Shown: positions 1 through 12,505, counted from the stretch's first letter. The stretch is 64,000 bases of DNA from Epiperipatus broadwayi (GCA_028023455.1 JAQFVV010012405.1:12199423-12263422); one strand, 5' to 3'. The notes: generated by a model not told the origin, from the letters alone. Made by a program: numbers and translations.

Positions 1-600
1 AAAATAATGTGAAATAAATTAACAATATAATTATTTTATGGCATTAAACAGAAGCATAAAATAGACACTGTAAAAATAAATTCGTCATTTTAATTAAAGT
101 AAGTTGCAAATTAAAATTTATTATTTTTACAATTTTGAAAATACCATGGTTCAATTAATTAATCAAAGATGGCTTATAACATTTAAGCACTCTACGAAAA
201 GTCATATAACATTAAGCATTCTACAACAGATCGAATTATTAATCATAATATAGGAGATAACGTAACAATGAATAATTGTATGGGAAATCATGCAACTTTA
301 CATTTATTCACAGAGGGTATTGTGAAAAAAAGCATAACATTTGGGAAAGTCATTTAAACATTTATATTGTATAGCTCATTTGGTAGAAAGCCAGTATTTA
401 CTATTGCATTCTCAAAAAATTATAAAAGTTGTCAATCCAGTAATTACTATAAAAGGATTAAATTTGAACTATAATAGATATAAACATTTAATATAGTCAA
501 AAGATTAATTTATTTTAATTTAGCACTATTATGAGCAAATAACAAAATGCCAAATATGTAATATTTCTTTTTAATAATATTTTAATGGACATAATCACTC
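1..600. other. A+T-rich DNA, nothing recognised
   Basis: No convincing reading frame, repeat or motif is visible. The stretch is A+T-rich with short homopolymer runs. Confidence 0.5.
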
Positions 601-689
601 TGTCAGTTGATGCTTTCATTTGGTATGGATTTAAATTTGACCATTATTCTTCATTATCAATTTATATAAGTTGTTCACCTAGCAATCAA

Positions 690-2990
690 CTGTGCCACAA
701 CTTAATGCTTACAATGTAATCAGGTTGGTATCCATACACCTAGATACATTCATAATCAAAACCAAAACAATAGTAACTAAACATCTAATACACACACAAT
801 ACTCTTCCTCAAATGAAGATGCTTCACCAATTGACCTTTCCATCAAACAAACAAATCAAACCTCCAGCACACCTATTAACATCAGCAGCAAAACTGCTCA
901 GGCTGGTGGTAATCAAGCTTTCACCTTATCAGCCAAACCATGTAAACAATTAGATTCAACTCGCATAACTAAGGTACCACAGTGAATTATCCACAATGAC
1001 CATCCTAGTCAAGCCTCACCTATAATAAATAAGTCCAGCATAGATGTCATGGATACACTGATACCACCATTACAAATAGTTGAAAGCTGTGGTGCATATT
1101 ACACTTTCAAAAAAAGAAAACCTGGGTGACCATGAAAAGATCATGGTAATAAAAACACTTGCAACCAAAATTAATCTAACATGCTCCACTAATAACAGCA
1201 TTTATAAGCTAGAATCATGTAGCCCCCACTTAACAGACATTCAACAAATGCAGGAAGTTCCAACTGAGCCCAAACATCTTCATCTTTTACTTACCAAAAC
1301 CCCAAACTCAAGCAATCATTCAAAAACAAACCTGAAGTTAAACATATATACACTAGTACATCAACAAATAACAAATCTTCTCTGCTTAAAAAAGTAATTC
1401 AAACAAACAATCTTTTAAATATTTTGATGGCCTAGATGCCAGTCCTGAAAATTTTAAATTTTGAGTCATAGCTGGCTATTTATGTTCATACAATCCTTTT
1501 TCTAAACATTATAAACAAGGCAACAAATGGAAATCTCAATCTTATCAATATAAAACAGCTGATCCTCAAAACATATACTTTAACATTTTTTTTCTATTCA
1601 TTTGCTTTCAGCATAAAAATAAAGATAGGAGCATTCAATTTTCATGGACTAAACTCAATTCAAAATAACCACCAGCTGAGTAAATGAATTCAATTCACAC
1701 ACCCACGCATCCTGGATCTGCTGGAAACAAAGTATATAGTGGTTATTAGATTGATCCCACAACCCATTTAAGGACCTAAGGCTTTTCCACCTGTTTATGA
1801 GATTCATCATCACCTTCAGGAGGCACTGGCCTAGTCATCACAAGAACTTGCCAATTTTCATTCTTTAAAATTATATATATATATATATATATATATCAAC
1901 TAAAACCTACATATAGTCACGTTTCACTAATGTACTATTGCCCTCAACATAATTTATGTTTGCATACTTCCTAACCAGTTTTCACCCATGACTATTGCTG
2001 ACTATCAAATCACTACTATCATCAAACTCTTACCCAGTTGTTTTAATGGGTGACTAACATGAGTCATCACACTTTTGTTTCAAAGTGGCTACATGAACTT
2101 ACAATACCCCTAATGAAGCTGAAGCTTTCTTACACCCAACACCATCTATTTCTACAACAGTCATCACATCTTACTTATTGATCTGTGTTTTTATTCACCC
2201 ATGCTTCATCACTTAATTAAGTTAATACTTAATCTCTCACCCTTTTCTGATCACATTTCAACTTCATAAAACAATAAGAATAATTCTTCCTGCACACACT
2301 TCTGAATTTTTGTACTCTGAAACATTATATTATTTAAACCACTATGCAACATGATACTGTTCAATGGTATATTTCCTTTATCAAACATTGAGTTATTTAA
2401 TATAAATCATATTAACAAAACTACATCATCACCCTATACTGTTCAATGGTATATTTCCTTTATCAAACATTCAGTCATTTAATATAAATCATATTAACAA
2501 AACTACATCATCACCCTCAGACTCCTAACTTTGGTCGATGAGTTACATAAAAAAATCACCATGTGTAAATCTGCTCCAGATACCTATGCACATATAAAAA
2601 GACTTACACAAATATATAATGCACCTGCAACACTCTAAAAGAGTATCTTACCATAAAAAGAAAAAAAATTGTGTAACAAAACGACACACCTGCATACAAG
2701 AATACATTAGATGGGTGCTGTGATATCCTTCCACTGGCCAATTCCACAAGCACTCTAAATCAAGGGTGTCACCAAAGCTGTATATAATATGTTAGAACCA
2801 ATATACAAATATTTCAAACAAAAGTTGCAGTCACATTGTGTTTTCACACTGCCTGAAGATCTATTTGTCCAACCAGAGTTAGATAAACCAGTCTATGCTA
2901 CTGATTTCTAGCTGAAGCTAACCACTATACCAAACTCAGTCAGTTTACCACTACAAGAGATCTATATCCTATCACTTTATTGACTAAAGG
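690..2990 (+). pseudogene. LINE-A remnant: ORF1-like region, EEP endonuclease, start of RT
   Basis: This is the decayed 5' half of a non-LTR retrotransposon. The first part (about 690-1400) has two Ser/Thr/Asn/Lys-rich open stretches that could be ORF1, which I cannot assign further. From about 1617 the frame reads KIKIGAFNFHGLNS and later DLLETKY, the Asn and Glu motifs of the apurinic-type (EEP) endonuclease that nicks the target DNA. Near 2246 it reads SPFSDHIS, matching the catalytic SDH motif at the end of that domain. From about 2770 to 2990 the text (for example LPEDLFVQPELDKPVYATDF) fits the linker before reverse transcriptase. Stops and frameshifts occur throughout, so it is dead. 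It probably belongs to the family of the C-terminal copies at 3.2-4.1, 30.1-31.5 and 31.8-32.7 kb, but no overlap proves this. The clade (Tx1/L1-like versus Jockey-like) is not resolved. Confidence 0.6.
2354..2517. repeat. Two-copy 82-bp tandem duplication
   Basis: The unit starting ATACTGTTCAATGGTATATT occurs at 2354-2435 and again at 2436-2517 with very few differences. It lies inside the LINE-A remnant between the endonuclease and RT regions, so it arose after insertion and is recent. Confidence 0.9.
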
Positions 2991-3199
2991 TGTGTTACAT
3001 AGCATTACAAGGACATTTCCAAAATAACAATTGTTGGTTATTATATAAATGTGATTAACATTGCTTATTGCAGTACAATTATATGAATGTTGGAAATTAC
3101 AAGTGACTGTTGTTAATGATACATTTTACAACATAGCGTAGGATATAAAAAAGAATGTCTATATCATTTGAATTACAGTTTATTTGTCTAGAGTTTGAC

Positions 3200-4130
3200 T
3201 GAAGTGCTTAGACTGTTTTTGTGACATTAAACTACACTAATGAGGATGCCTGGAACATGTTTTTTCATGTAGATAGTTGTATTATGAAGCAGATGATATG
3301 CCCAAAAAGATTGTTAGTACTTTCTACTGTAGTTGTGGCAGCTTATGGTATGGACTGCTCTCTAATGAATGACCAGGTGGCTGCAAAAATGTATGGTGGT
3401 GGATATGTTTTATTGCATGTTTTTAGGTAGTATAATTTATTGACAAATGTGGATGAATGCCTTCTCACTTTATTGTCTAACAAAAAGATAATGTGCAATG
3501 GGTGCACCAGAAGGCAAACAGGATAAATGTTGTATGTGCTGCAGAGATGTATAATCTTTGGAAGAAGTGAGTTACATTGTGAAAGGAAATAGTAAGCTAC
3601 TTGCATGCATTTACTATAATTTGCCATGTGGAATTTAGTGTACATCATTCAATGAAAAAGTGTTGTTGAGTCTCTTTGGCTTTGTGGCATATCCCAAAAA
3701 ATAGATCAATATTTTTGCATAGATAATGACACCACAAAAAAAATATTGGAAACATGTATAGTTGAGTCTAATTAGGAAATCAAAAAACTTCAGTTCTAGT
3801 GCCCATTTTTTAAATTGGTGGAGAACATGATTGTTATTTATTCCAAGCATGGGAGAGTGTGATCATTGCTAGGGTTGTAATACAGCAAGTTTTATGTTTT
3901 CCAATAAATGTACTTGGAAATTATGGGAGAGACTGATCTGCCAATGGTATCTAGGATTGAGGAAATAAGATTTGTGAGATATGGCATTCAAGGATGAGGT
4001 TTATCTGAAGGAGTTACTTTCAGTAGGCACTGGGGGGTTTGGAACTGTTGGGTAATAGTTGTAATTAAGTTAATGGGTTTGATGCTGAACCATTTTATGG
4101 ATATTGATATGGTTTTGTAGCCCAAGGTAA
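3200..4130 (-). pseudogene. LINE-A C-terminal region, minus strand
   Basis: Read on the minus strand, this contains LGINNNHVLHQFKKWALELK followed by FFDFLIRLN. The copy at 31.8-32.7 kb reads LGIDNRQLLHQFRKWSLELK then LFDFLLKFN at the same place. Downstream comes GICHKAKETQQH, the cysteine/histidine cluster found after reverse transcriptase in many LINEs. The 3' part (FAFWCTHCTL) matches QIAFWCTKCTF in the 30-kb copy. Several stops and frame changes are present. Its 3' end faces the 5' LINE-A fragment at 0.7-3.0 kb, so the two are separate insertions, not one twin-primed copy. Confidence 0.7.
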
Positions 4131-5575
4131 TTTATTATTCATGGAGTTGATATCTGATATATCTAAATTATGCTTCAAAATATCCAAAATATTTATATAA
4201 TTTTACAATATTGCAATGTATTCTAACAGAAATTCAGTGATGATGTCATAATGACAAGTTTGAAAAGATATGTTTATTGGAATTGGTAATTTGGTTTGTT
4301 AACATTACACTAGCATTTATTATTTTTTATTTTCAAAATTAAAACATATACATATAAAATAAATGTGCAATCATGTATACTTTTGATTTTTACAAATTAT
4401 TATACAAAAATAATCATGAATCTTAATAACCTTTGCAAAAAATGTCAATATTTTACTAATTCAAAATTTTTCTTGAATAATCTTATAACACATGTGAAAT
4501 CTAATGACCAAAACATCAAGACTTGTTGAAATTTGTTTGAAATTATGATATTTTCCATTGAGCTGATAATCTTATAAGTGAATTTGGCAATTTAAAAAAA
4601 TTAAATAAAATGTGTACATGCAGTCAACTCTTGTGCTTTTTCTCAATTTTTTTTTTTTGTAAAGTCCCTCACTTTGATGAAACATCTGGTTAAATAACTT
4701 AAAATCAAAATTTTGTGATTTATAGTTTTTGTTTTTTTTTTTTTTTTATTAACCAAATGTAATTGGAAGGGTGTCCCAGAATTCTTGACACATAGGAAAT
4801 CTCATTAACTATATATTAAAAGACAGCAAGTGAATTTAATATATGCCATCCAGTAGAATTCCACTTGGCTATCATGGTGGCAAAGATGTACATAATGAAA
4901 ATCATGCATGCAACACACTTGATTGAATACATAAAGAGTAAATGTGCTAGAAGTTGATGGCAATGTGGCTTTATTACATCAAGTTCACATGAATTTTGCA
5001 AAGTGCAACAACCTTTGCATCATACTAAAGATGTTATTTAATACTCCAATTGATCATATGTTTCACTTCTTGAAAATATATTTTTTACCTATGTATCTAG
5101 ACTAATGGCATACCCTTTAATTGTATTTATTACTTTACATATTGATTGTAAATGATAATAAATTTATTATCTACTGCACAATTCAGTACAGATCCTAAAA
5201 ATTGAAGTCCATGGATCATAGTTTAAGTCATTAATTCTACTGCTTTTACATTCTCCATCCACTTTTTTAATTTTCATTTTCCTTAATTATAGCAAAAATA
5301 TTTTGAAAACATATTTCAAGTTGTATATGTTTCTAGTTGAAGTAAAGCTTTAATTTAGTTAGAAAAAAAAATTTTCAACATTGACTTTTTTGTACTCCAA
5401 TTTTAAAATCATGTGACAGATTATGTAGAACAGTTTATTAATTCAGAAAATATTTTATTTTTTAATCAACTAGTAATCATTCCATTAACCATTATTGTCC
5501 ATTTTTTATGAATCACAGTAATATTTTTACTATAATCCTTAATAAATGAATATTCTTAATAAATCAATTATTTTA
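4131..5575. other. Unassigned A+T-rich DNA
   Basis: No gene is recognised. A short GGGTGTCCCAGAATTCTTGA near 4767 resembles a mariner-type terminal repeat, but no partner end was found. Confidence 0.4.
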
Positions 5576-5715
5576 TAGAGCGCGAAGTTTTATAAACTGT
5601 AATAGCTAAACAGCATTAAGCTGTAGCACATGCGCTTTGCAGATTTTAACTATAAATGACTGAATACAAACACTTCAAACACATGATAAAGTCTTTGGGA
5701 AAAGATAGAATATTC
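5576..5715 (+). repeat. Dispersed repeat family D, copy 1 (5' part)
   Basis: The segment AGCGCGAAGTTTTATAAACT through ACACATGATAAAGTCTTTGG is nearly the same as 49208-49340. The shared core is GCACATGCGCTTTGCAGATT. Three related copies at 7.4, 55.2 and 55.5 kb share the AGATAGAGTCTTTG-like part. It is not recognised as a named element. Confidence 0.75.
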
Positions 5716-7374
5716 TTAATGAAAATGCTACATCTGTTAAATATACATATATTTAGTCTGGAAATAAAATGAAAACAAAAATGAGCATAAAGCTAATTAA
5801 AATGGAATAAAACGTACCTGTTTTAATATAATTCTATTTAGAAGGGAATGTTTTAATATACAACATTTTAATTTTTAAAAAAAATATTACAAAAGATGCT
5901 ACTATTTAATTTAGGATCCTAATTAGAATTTTTTTAAATATAAGTAACTAAATATATATTGGATCAGAAAATTATGGTATATGGTTTTAAACCCTTCAAT
6001 GTTTATTTCACTAAAAATAAAAAGGGACATTTTTTCTAATAAATATTTTAAAAAAATTACATTGTATTTTTTATTGTATTTAATTAGTGGCTCCCAATAA
6101 CATACAATACATATAATGTCCTGTGTGGCTCTATATAATTCAAATAAAATGCTCAGTTTTATTACACTTTGAAAACAAAAAGGAAAAAATAATAACTTAT
6201 TTACAATTTTTTTAAAAAGGTAAATATTTAATATTAGGAAATTTCCTTTCTTTTGTGGTAACTTATTTTTGTAATTATAAGATAACGAAATTAGATTAAT
6301 TAAAAACCAAAAATAAAGATAAGTCAAAATTTTGTTAATTGGGTTTGTGTGGATCTAGTCGCATGTTCAGCATTTATTGGCTATAAAATAAGTCTTTATT
6401 GTTCTTCCTTTTTTATGATGGCAGCTCACTTGGAGGGAAGGAAGCAAACACCACTAGAAAAAAAGAAAAGTCTCAAACATTTTTATAACAGAGTTAATAT
6501 GAAAGTCTAAAGCTGAACTTAAACAAATGTGTGCCACATTTGTTCACCAGAGATAACTGCCAATTGCTTAAGATGCACTTCCCTGTTAAATGTGTAATAT
6601 ATACATAGTTTGGTAAGAGGAAAATAAATTTATTTAATAGAAGTGACTTCATAGCCAATTCTTTCTAAAAGACCAGTAAACCAATATAGAAATATTATAG
6701 TACATATGTGTAAGAAAGACCATATATAAACCGGATGCCCTATTATAAAAGCATCAACTACCAACTATTACCCATGTAAATGAACTTTAAAACCAGAATT
6801 ATGACAAGTATGCAAAGTTACCTTGATTATATGTGCAAACATACACATTTATCCATGTACCTACATATCAGCATATCCACATAAGAAAACATATATAATA
6901 AAAACTATACAACTATTATTATTAAATTCTAAATTTTATTACAATCTCTGTCTAGAAGCCTATCAAAATACTCCTAACATATACATGTGTACATGTGCAA
7001 TTTATATATAACTAATCATCTAACAGAAAAATTAAAAGCTAGCATTTATGGGTAAATACCATTCTTGAAATTAAGGATCATAATAAGAGTCAAGTTATCA
7101 TGTGGCACTGGAATATGATAGAAATAAAAATATGGGTGGTACTCTTTAATTACAAATATTTCTTTACCATGTGATTCATTGGCTAATCACTGATATACTC
7201 ATAATAAAAGAATAATTGAGCTCTGTAAAATTATACATAGTGATAAAATAGATTAGTTTAATAAGTTGTACCTTTGGTGATCATAACTAAATAATGTGCA
7301 TAAAATGGGTGCATAAAATGGGTAACAATCAAATACCCATAAGACAATTGGTACATAAATGATTCGATATTAAA
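5716..7374. other. Unassigned A+T-rich DNA
   Basis: Long open stretches here (for example 5923-6327 on the minus strand) have the Phe/Ile/Asn/Lys/Tyr composition expected of translated A+T-rich DNA. No domain is visible. Confidence 0.4.
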
Positions 7375-7452
7375 CCTAAGTTAATGGTTAGTCAATGATT
7401 AGTTGATATGCAATCAGTACAATATATATATATATATATATATATTGTACTG

Positions 7453-7501
<49 letters not shown>

Positions 7502-7660
7502 ACTACATTAAGTTTTTTGAGTATGTAAATACTCTCAATTCAAAGCACAGAAAAAATAAGAATGGACTATCTTATCGCTTTTATCTAAATTTATATAGGC
7601 AAATCTGAAGCACTTGGAAAAGAAATCATGAAGATATTACATTGATGACATTAAACTAGA
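7375..7660 (+). repeat. Dispersed repeat family D, copy 2
   Basis: TACTCTCAATTCAAAGCACA and the following ATCTTATCGCTTTTATCTAA and TTTATATAGGCAAATCTGAA match 55185-55395. The copy is split by the (TA)n palindrome at 7417-7498. Confidence 0.65.
7417..7498. repeat. (TA)n with perfect flanking palindrome
   Basis: TCAGTACAATATA opens and TATATTGTACTGA closes a first (TA)n block, giving a perfect palindrome. A second (TA)n block of about 44 bases follows at once. Confidence 0.9.
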
Positions 7661-8174
7661 TTTTGAATTGTTCTATATGGCATTAATTGACATTTACAAA
7701 AAAATTCAAATTACTGTCTGTCATTAAGAAATAAAATAACAAAATATGTAAATATAAACTTTTCCCAGCAATTAATATTATGTAACAATTAGATTAACAA
7801 TATGGAGCAGATTTATTGAGCACATAAATTGAAAAATGGCAATTAAAACAATATAAAGCAAATTAAAATATAGCTTTAAAAAAGTAATGTGATCAATTTA
7901 AAATTTTCATGCTTTTTTTCTAAAGTGCTTCTGATTTGCTTATATAACTGAATTTAGATAGATGTTCTGTTTGTCTTTTTGAAAGTGTTATCTTGAGTTT
8001 TGGATTCAGAATGTTACACATTCTCAATAAACAAGTGTGATGGTGTTAATCTAGTTATTTTATGATATTAACTGATGGGAAAATTATATATATACAAAAC
8101 TATTTAAGATAATAAATATTTCACAATACCCTTCTTTATTGTAAAGCAGTGAATAAATGAATGCATTTTCAACT
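7661..8174. other. Unassigned A+T-rich DNA
   Basis: Nothing recognised. Confidence 0.4.
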
Positions 8175-10065
8175 GTAGCATGATATATATATATATATAT
8201 AATTATTCAAAACAATACAATAATTAATACAGTAACAATATTTTAAACAAATATATACCAATTTAATAGAAGTACTTTCAACTATCTATGTAGTCGTTGT
8301 CAACTAGACTCAAATTGTATTAGAAAAAACCGTTACAAATGTAAACAAAAGCAATACGTCATACATCAATTTTCCCACAATTCATTAATTTTTATATTGG
8401 CTGTCTGTCTATTTATCAACTGTTGCTTTTCACTTTTTATTAACATAGCTTCTTTAATTTTGCGTTTATTATTATTTCTTTCAATACACAGAATTTTAAC
8501 TTTATTAAAATCAAAATCAAAACCATAATTACATGTTACATTATGATCAAAAAATACTGATGGTGATACATCATCATTTCTAACATTCTCTTGTCTTGAT
8601 TTTTGCACTCGTTTATATAATAAAAAATGCTCCCTTGATCTTTTCTCCAATGTACATCGAGATTCCCCAATATATGCCTTTCCACAAAAACATAGCCATT
8701 TATATATTGCACAACTTTGATTTAAAATACCACACCTATTTTTTGAATTATTTATTAATCTATTTAAATTAGGAGTAGTATAAAATGCAACTCGACATAT
8801 ATTTTTATATATCTGTTTTATAAATTTAACCTGTTCATTACAAATAAATGGTATTGATATCCAAGTATATTTTATTTTATCAATATCTATAGCATCTAAA
8901 ATATTTCTATTATTATTAAACTTAGTAACAATATTATAAATTAATTTATGATCATATCCAACATTTAACAAATCCATAATAAATATATTTATGTTACCTA
9001 TTTTATCAGAATTATATTTACATAATTTATTATTCCTAAATAAAAATGATTTTAAACTGGATAATTTATGTGCAATTGGCACATTTGAATACCAAGGAAT
9101 ATATCCTCTTTTTTCAATATCTTTTATTACCATACAATAATCTAATTTATTTTTATTACGTGTAACTTTAATATCTAAATACTGAATTGACTTTTTTCTT
9201 CAAAAGATTTACTCCATTTTAAACCTTCTAAACTATTTAATTCATTGAATAATACATTTATAATATCTAAACTTCCACAAACAAAACATCATCAACATAC
9301 CTGTAATAAATTTTAATACCTTGGCAATATATATTAGTATTAAGAATTATATCTTCATATCTTGATACCACAAAACTACATATTTGTGAAACTACAGAAG
9401 TCCCATAGCCATCCATAATCCATTTTATAATAATTTCATTAAATATAGCATATATATTTTTATCAATAAAATATAATACATCATTTACAAATTTTACTTT
9501 TTAACATCAACTTTTTTAACCTTAAACATCTAATATAATTTTTATAGATTTTAATCTATCTATTGAACCGTACATCTCACATATATCAAATGTACAAATA
9601 CTATCATTATTATTAATATTATATTTTGAATTTTCTTTACAAATCAAACGATGAATTAATAGTATATTTTCCAAATAAGAACATCTTTAATAATGTTTCT
9701 ATAAATTACATTTCATAGTAAAATGATCCAAAGTCAATCATTAATCTTAAAGGTTTATCTTGTTTATGTAATTTAATTTGAAAATTCTAGGCAAATTGGC
9801 GATGGTCGTATCGTATGCATCTATATATTTTCTTTTGCTTTTTAATTCATCAATAAATTTCTAATTCTTTATTTTCAACTTGTTTAATTAGTTCCATTTG
9901 ATTAAAACTTTTCGTATATCAAGTTTTGACATGAGACATAACCTTAAACCCTTATCTTCTTTTAAACAAACAAGATTGTTATCATGAAAAATTTTTAAAT
10001 CTAAATATTCTTCAATTCAATTAGTTCTATTTTTAAATTTCTTAATTTCCTTTTTGTATTATTCC
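8175..10065 (-). mobile_element. Penelope-like element PLE-1, left arm of inverted pair
   Basis: On the minus strand this reads a PLE in order. First comes an N-terminal region (IFHDNNLVCLKEDKGLRLCL, about 9.95 kb), then RT motif A as FDICEMYGSI (about 9.56-9.59 kb). Motif B lies around GTSVVSQICSFVV, and motif C is YRYVDDVLFV with the YVDD codons at 9288-9299. Then follow YLDIKVTR and the open GIY-YIG frame at 8366-9133. The RT part has frameshifts and stops. The 3' untranslated part has a hammerhead-like motif (minus strand, about 8275-8315) and the arm ends at a (TA)n tract. The same element lies in opposite orientation at 10066-11770. RT copies the element RNA; GIY-YIG nicks the target. 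Confidence 0.85.
8366..9133 (-). CDS. PLE C-terminal frame with GIY-YIG endonuclease, open for 255 codons
   Basis: The frame is open from 9133 to the stop at 8366 and continues upstream in phase (YLDIKVTRNKNKLDYC) until a frameshift, so 9133 is not a true start. Residues 142-158 carry the GIY-YIG core: AIYKW, two cysteines in WLCFC, then KAYIGES. R165 and H169 follow, and the catalytic Glu is probably E229 in KRKIKEAM. The end INRQTANIKINELWEN is a typical PLE C terminus, matched by the fragment at 15.3-15.5 kb. The endonuclease would nick target DNA in the nucleus to prime reverse transcription. It is the best preserved coding stretch in the window, but upstream RT is broken, so a functional product is unlikely. 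Confidence 0.85.
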   Translation of the reverse strand: MVIKDIEKRGYIPWYSNVPIAHKLSSLKSFLFRNNKLCKYNSDKIGNINIFIMDLLNVGYDHKLIYNIVTKFNNNRNILDAIDIDKIKYTWISIPFICNEQVKFIKQIYKNICRVAFYTTPNLNRLINNSKNRCGILNQSCAIYKWLCFCGKAYIGESRCTLEKRSREHFLLYKRVQKSRQENVRNDDVSPSVFFDHNVTCNYGFDFDFNKVKILCIERNNNKRKIKEAMLIKSEKQQLINRQTANIKINELWEN

Positions 10066-11770
10066 TTTGATATTCAGGAAACATTAATACACAAAGAATT
10101 TCAACATTTGCATTCTTTAGTGTATTATGTTCTTCAAAATTACAAAGTGAATATTAAGAAATTAAAATATATTCATGGTTATTTATTTAAACTTCCTGTT
10201 CTTTTGAATAGTTTATCTCAAAGTTTATATTTTATCAAGAAAACATAAACAAGTGGAACATGAATTCGGTAAATTTTGAAAAACAAAAAGAATAAATATA
10301 TATCTTTTTTCTCGCTATTTGTCATTTTGAATATTAAAACATAAAAAGATAAACTTTAAGATTAATGATTCTTTCGGTTTTTCTAAATTTATAGACATTA
10401 TTAAAGTGTCTTGGTTTGGAAAATCTTTATTCTTTTTTTAAAAAACAAAATATTAATATTAATAATATGATAGTATTTGTACTTTGTTGGGTGGTTCAAT
10501 AGATAGTTAAAATCTATAAAAATATATTAGATGCTTTAAGGTTAAAAAAAGTTGATGTTAAAAAGTAAAATTTGTAAATGATTATATTTTATTGATAAAA
10601 ATATATATGCTATATTTAATGAAAATTATTATAAAATGTTATGGATTCCTAGGGACTCCTGTAGTTTCCAATATGTAGTTTTGTGGTATCAAGATATGAA
10701 GATATAATTCTTAATACTAATTATATTGCCAAGGTATTAAAATTTATTACGTTGTTGTGTGTTTTCGTTTGTGGAAGTTTAGATATTATAAATGTATTAT
10801 TCAATGAATTAAATAGTTTAGAAGGTTTAAATGGGTAAATCTTTTGAAGAAAAAAGTCAATTCAGTATTTAGTATTAAAGTTACTAATAAAATAAATTAG
10901 TATTGTAGGTAATAAAAGATATTGAAAAAGAGGTATATCCTTGGTATTCAAATGTATATAATCCATTTAAATATTTTTATTTAGGAATAATAAATTATGT
11001 AAATATACGAAAAATAGGTAAATAAATATATTTATTATGGATTTGTTAAATGTTGGATATGATCATAAATTAATTTATAATATTGTTACTAAGTTTAATA
11101 ATAATAGAAATATTTTAGATGCTATAGATATTGATAAAATAAAATATACTTGGATATCAATACATTATTTGTAATGAAAGGTTAAATTTATAAAAGATAT
11201 ATATAAATATATGTCGGTTGCATTTTATACACTCCTAATTTAAATAGATTAATAAATAATTCAAAAAATAGGTGTGGTATTTTAAATCAAAGTTGTGATA
11301 TATAAATGGCTATGTTTTTGTGGAAAGTATATTGGGGATTCGATGTACATTGGAGAAAGATAAGGGAGCATTTTTTATTATATAAAGTGAAAATAAGAAA
11401 AGAATGTTAGAAATGATGATGTATCACATCATATTTTTTGATCATAATGTAACATGTAATTATGGTTTTGATTTTGATTTTAATAAAGTTAAAATTCTGT
11501 GTATTGAAAAAATAATAATAAAAAAATTAAAGAAGTATGTTAATAAAAAGTGAAAGCAAAGTTGATAAATAGAGAAAATATAAAAATTAATGAATTGTGG
11601 GAAATTGATGTATGAGTATTGTTTTGTTTAATTTTAAGTTTTTTCTAATACAATTTGAGTCTAGTTGAACGATAATAGATAGTTGAAGTACTTTATTAAA
11701 TTGGTATATATTTGTTTAAAATATTGTTACTGTATTAATTATTGTATTGTTTTGAATAATTATATATATT
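10066..11770 (+). mobile_element. Penelope-like element PLE-1, right arm of inverted pair
   Basis: This is the degenerate plus-strand partner of 8175-10065. Long stretches match the reverse complement of the left arm, for example GATATGAAGATATAATTCTT (motif B-C region), GATTTGTTAAATGTTGGATA and TTAAATTGGTATATATTTG near the 3' end. The GIY-YIG region is broken by small deletions; the YVDD codons have become TACGTTGTTGTG-like text near 10750. The 3' end (GAATAATTATATATAT, about 11755-11770) mirrors the left arm end at 8190-8205. This arm carries far more indels than the left one. Confidence 0.8.
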
Positions 11771-11837
11771 TTATTATAATTGGAATACAGACATTGATTA
11801 ATAATTTATATATATATATATATATATCAAAAACAAA

Positions 11838-12115
11838 ATGTATACAGCAGTTACTGATATTATGGAAAGAATTAATAGATTGAAGTGGAATTGGGTTGGG
11901 CATATTGCTAGAAGAGATGGACAATTGAAATGTTAAATTGTATTTCAAGAGATTTAAAAGACCTAGGAAAAGACCACATGTGACATGGTTGGATGAATAA
12001 GGAAGTGTACTAAGACAATGTGGAAAAGAGGGATTAGAGATCAAAGAAGATGGATTGAACTTGGAAAGACATTACATCTTGCAGTGGATCAATGATCAAT
12101 GATGGTTAAAAATGG
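11838..12115 (+). pseudogene. RTE-like LINE C-terminal tail
   Basis: With frameshifts allowed, the text reads INRLKWNWVGHIARRDGQ, then RPRKRPHVTWLDEIRKC, then DQRRWIELGKTLH. This is the RLKW..GH.AR ... R..P..RW.DE ... W pattern at the C terminus of RTE/craniofacial-development-protein-2-like LINE proteins. It ends in a GATGACG(AT)n tail. A second, clearer copy lies at 23.26-23.64 kb. Only the 3' end of the element is present, as is usual for 5'-truncated LINEs. Confidence 0.7.
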
Positions 12116-12309
12116 TGATGACGATATATATTGTACCATTCTGGTTTAGATCTAAATAGGCATTATCATATAAAAAATTATTGCTATGATTTTATATATT
12201 AGGAAAGGTTTTAAAAGGTCAAATGTTGATTATCATAATTAAATACAAAGTAATAGTTTGTAATTTGTTAATTATTTTATAACATATTTTAAATACAAGA
12301 ATATTTTAT

Positions 12310-12505
12310 ATACTTGGAGTCTAGATGTAATATGTGAGTTTTGAACTCAGACTTTCATGCTCCCTTTCAGCCGTCCACTCATCTCATAAAATTAACATAC
12401 ATACCACACACATGACAAACTAAATGATCTTAAATATACATATTTTATGCTGAATCAGCACTCATCAGTTGGTCCAGATCATTACCTTCCACATATAGAA
12501 ATGAC
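12310..12505 (-). repeat. tRNA-derived SINE-like repeat (family T), minus strand
   Basis: On the minus strand it has a B-box-like GAGTTCAAAACTC near 12340 preceded by CATGAAAGTCTGAG. On the plus strand the far end reads GAATCAGCACTCATCAGTTG and GTCCAGATCATTACCTTCC. The same order occurs at 21.3, 23.0, 50.9, 51.3 and 51.7 kb. Confidence 0.7.

Noticed and set aside
2354-2517. Possible CRISPR-like repeat
   Set aside because: Only two adjacent 82-base units without spacers in animal DNA; it is a simple tandem duplication.
690-4130. Reading the two LINE-A pieces as one twin-primed copy
   Set aside because: The 3' end of the minus piece points at the 5' piece; twin priming gives the opposite order.
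4767-4800. Possible mariner terminal inverted repeat
   Set aside because: No opposite end, TA duplication or transposase text was found within several kb.
5923-6327. 134-residue minus-strand frame
   Set aside because: Phe/Ile/Lys/Asn/Tyr-rich, as expected from random A+T-rich DNA; no motif or start context.
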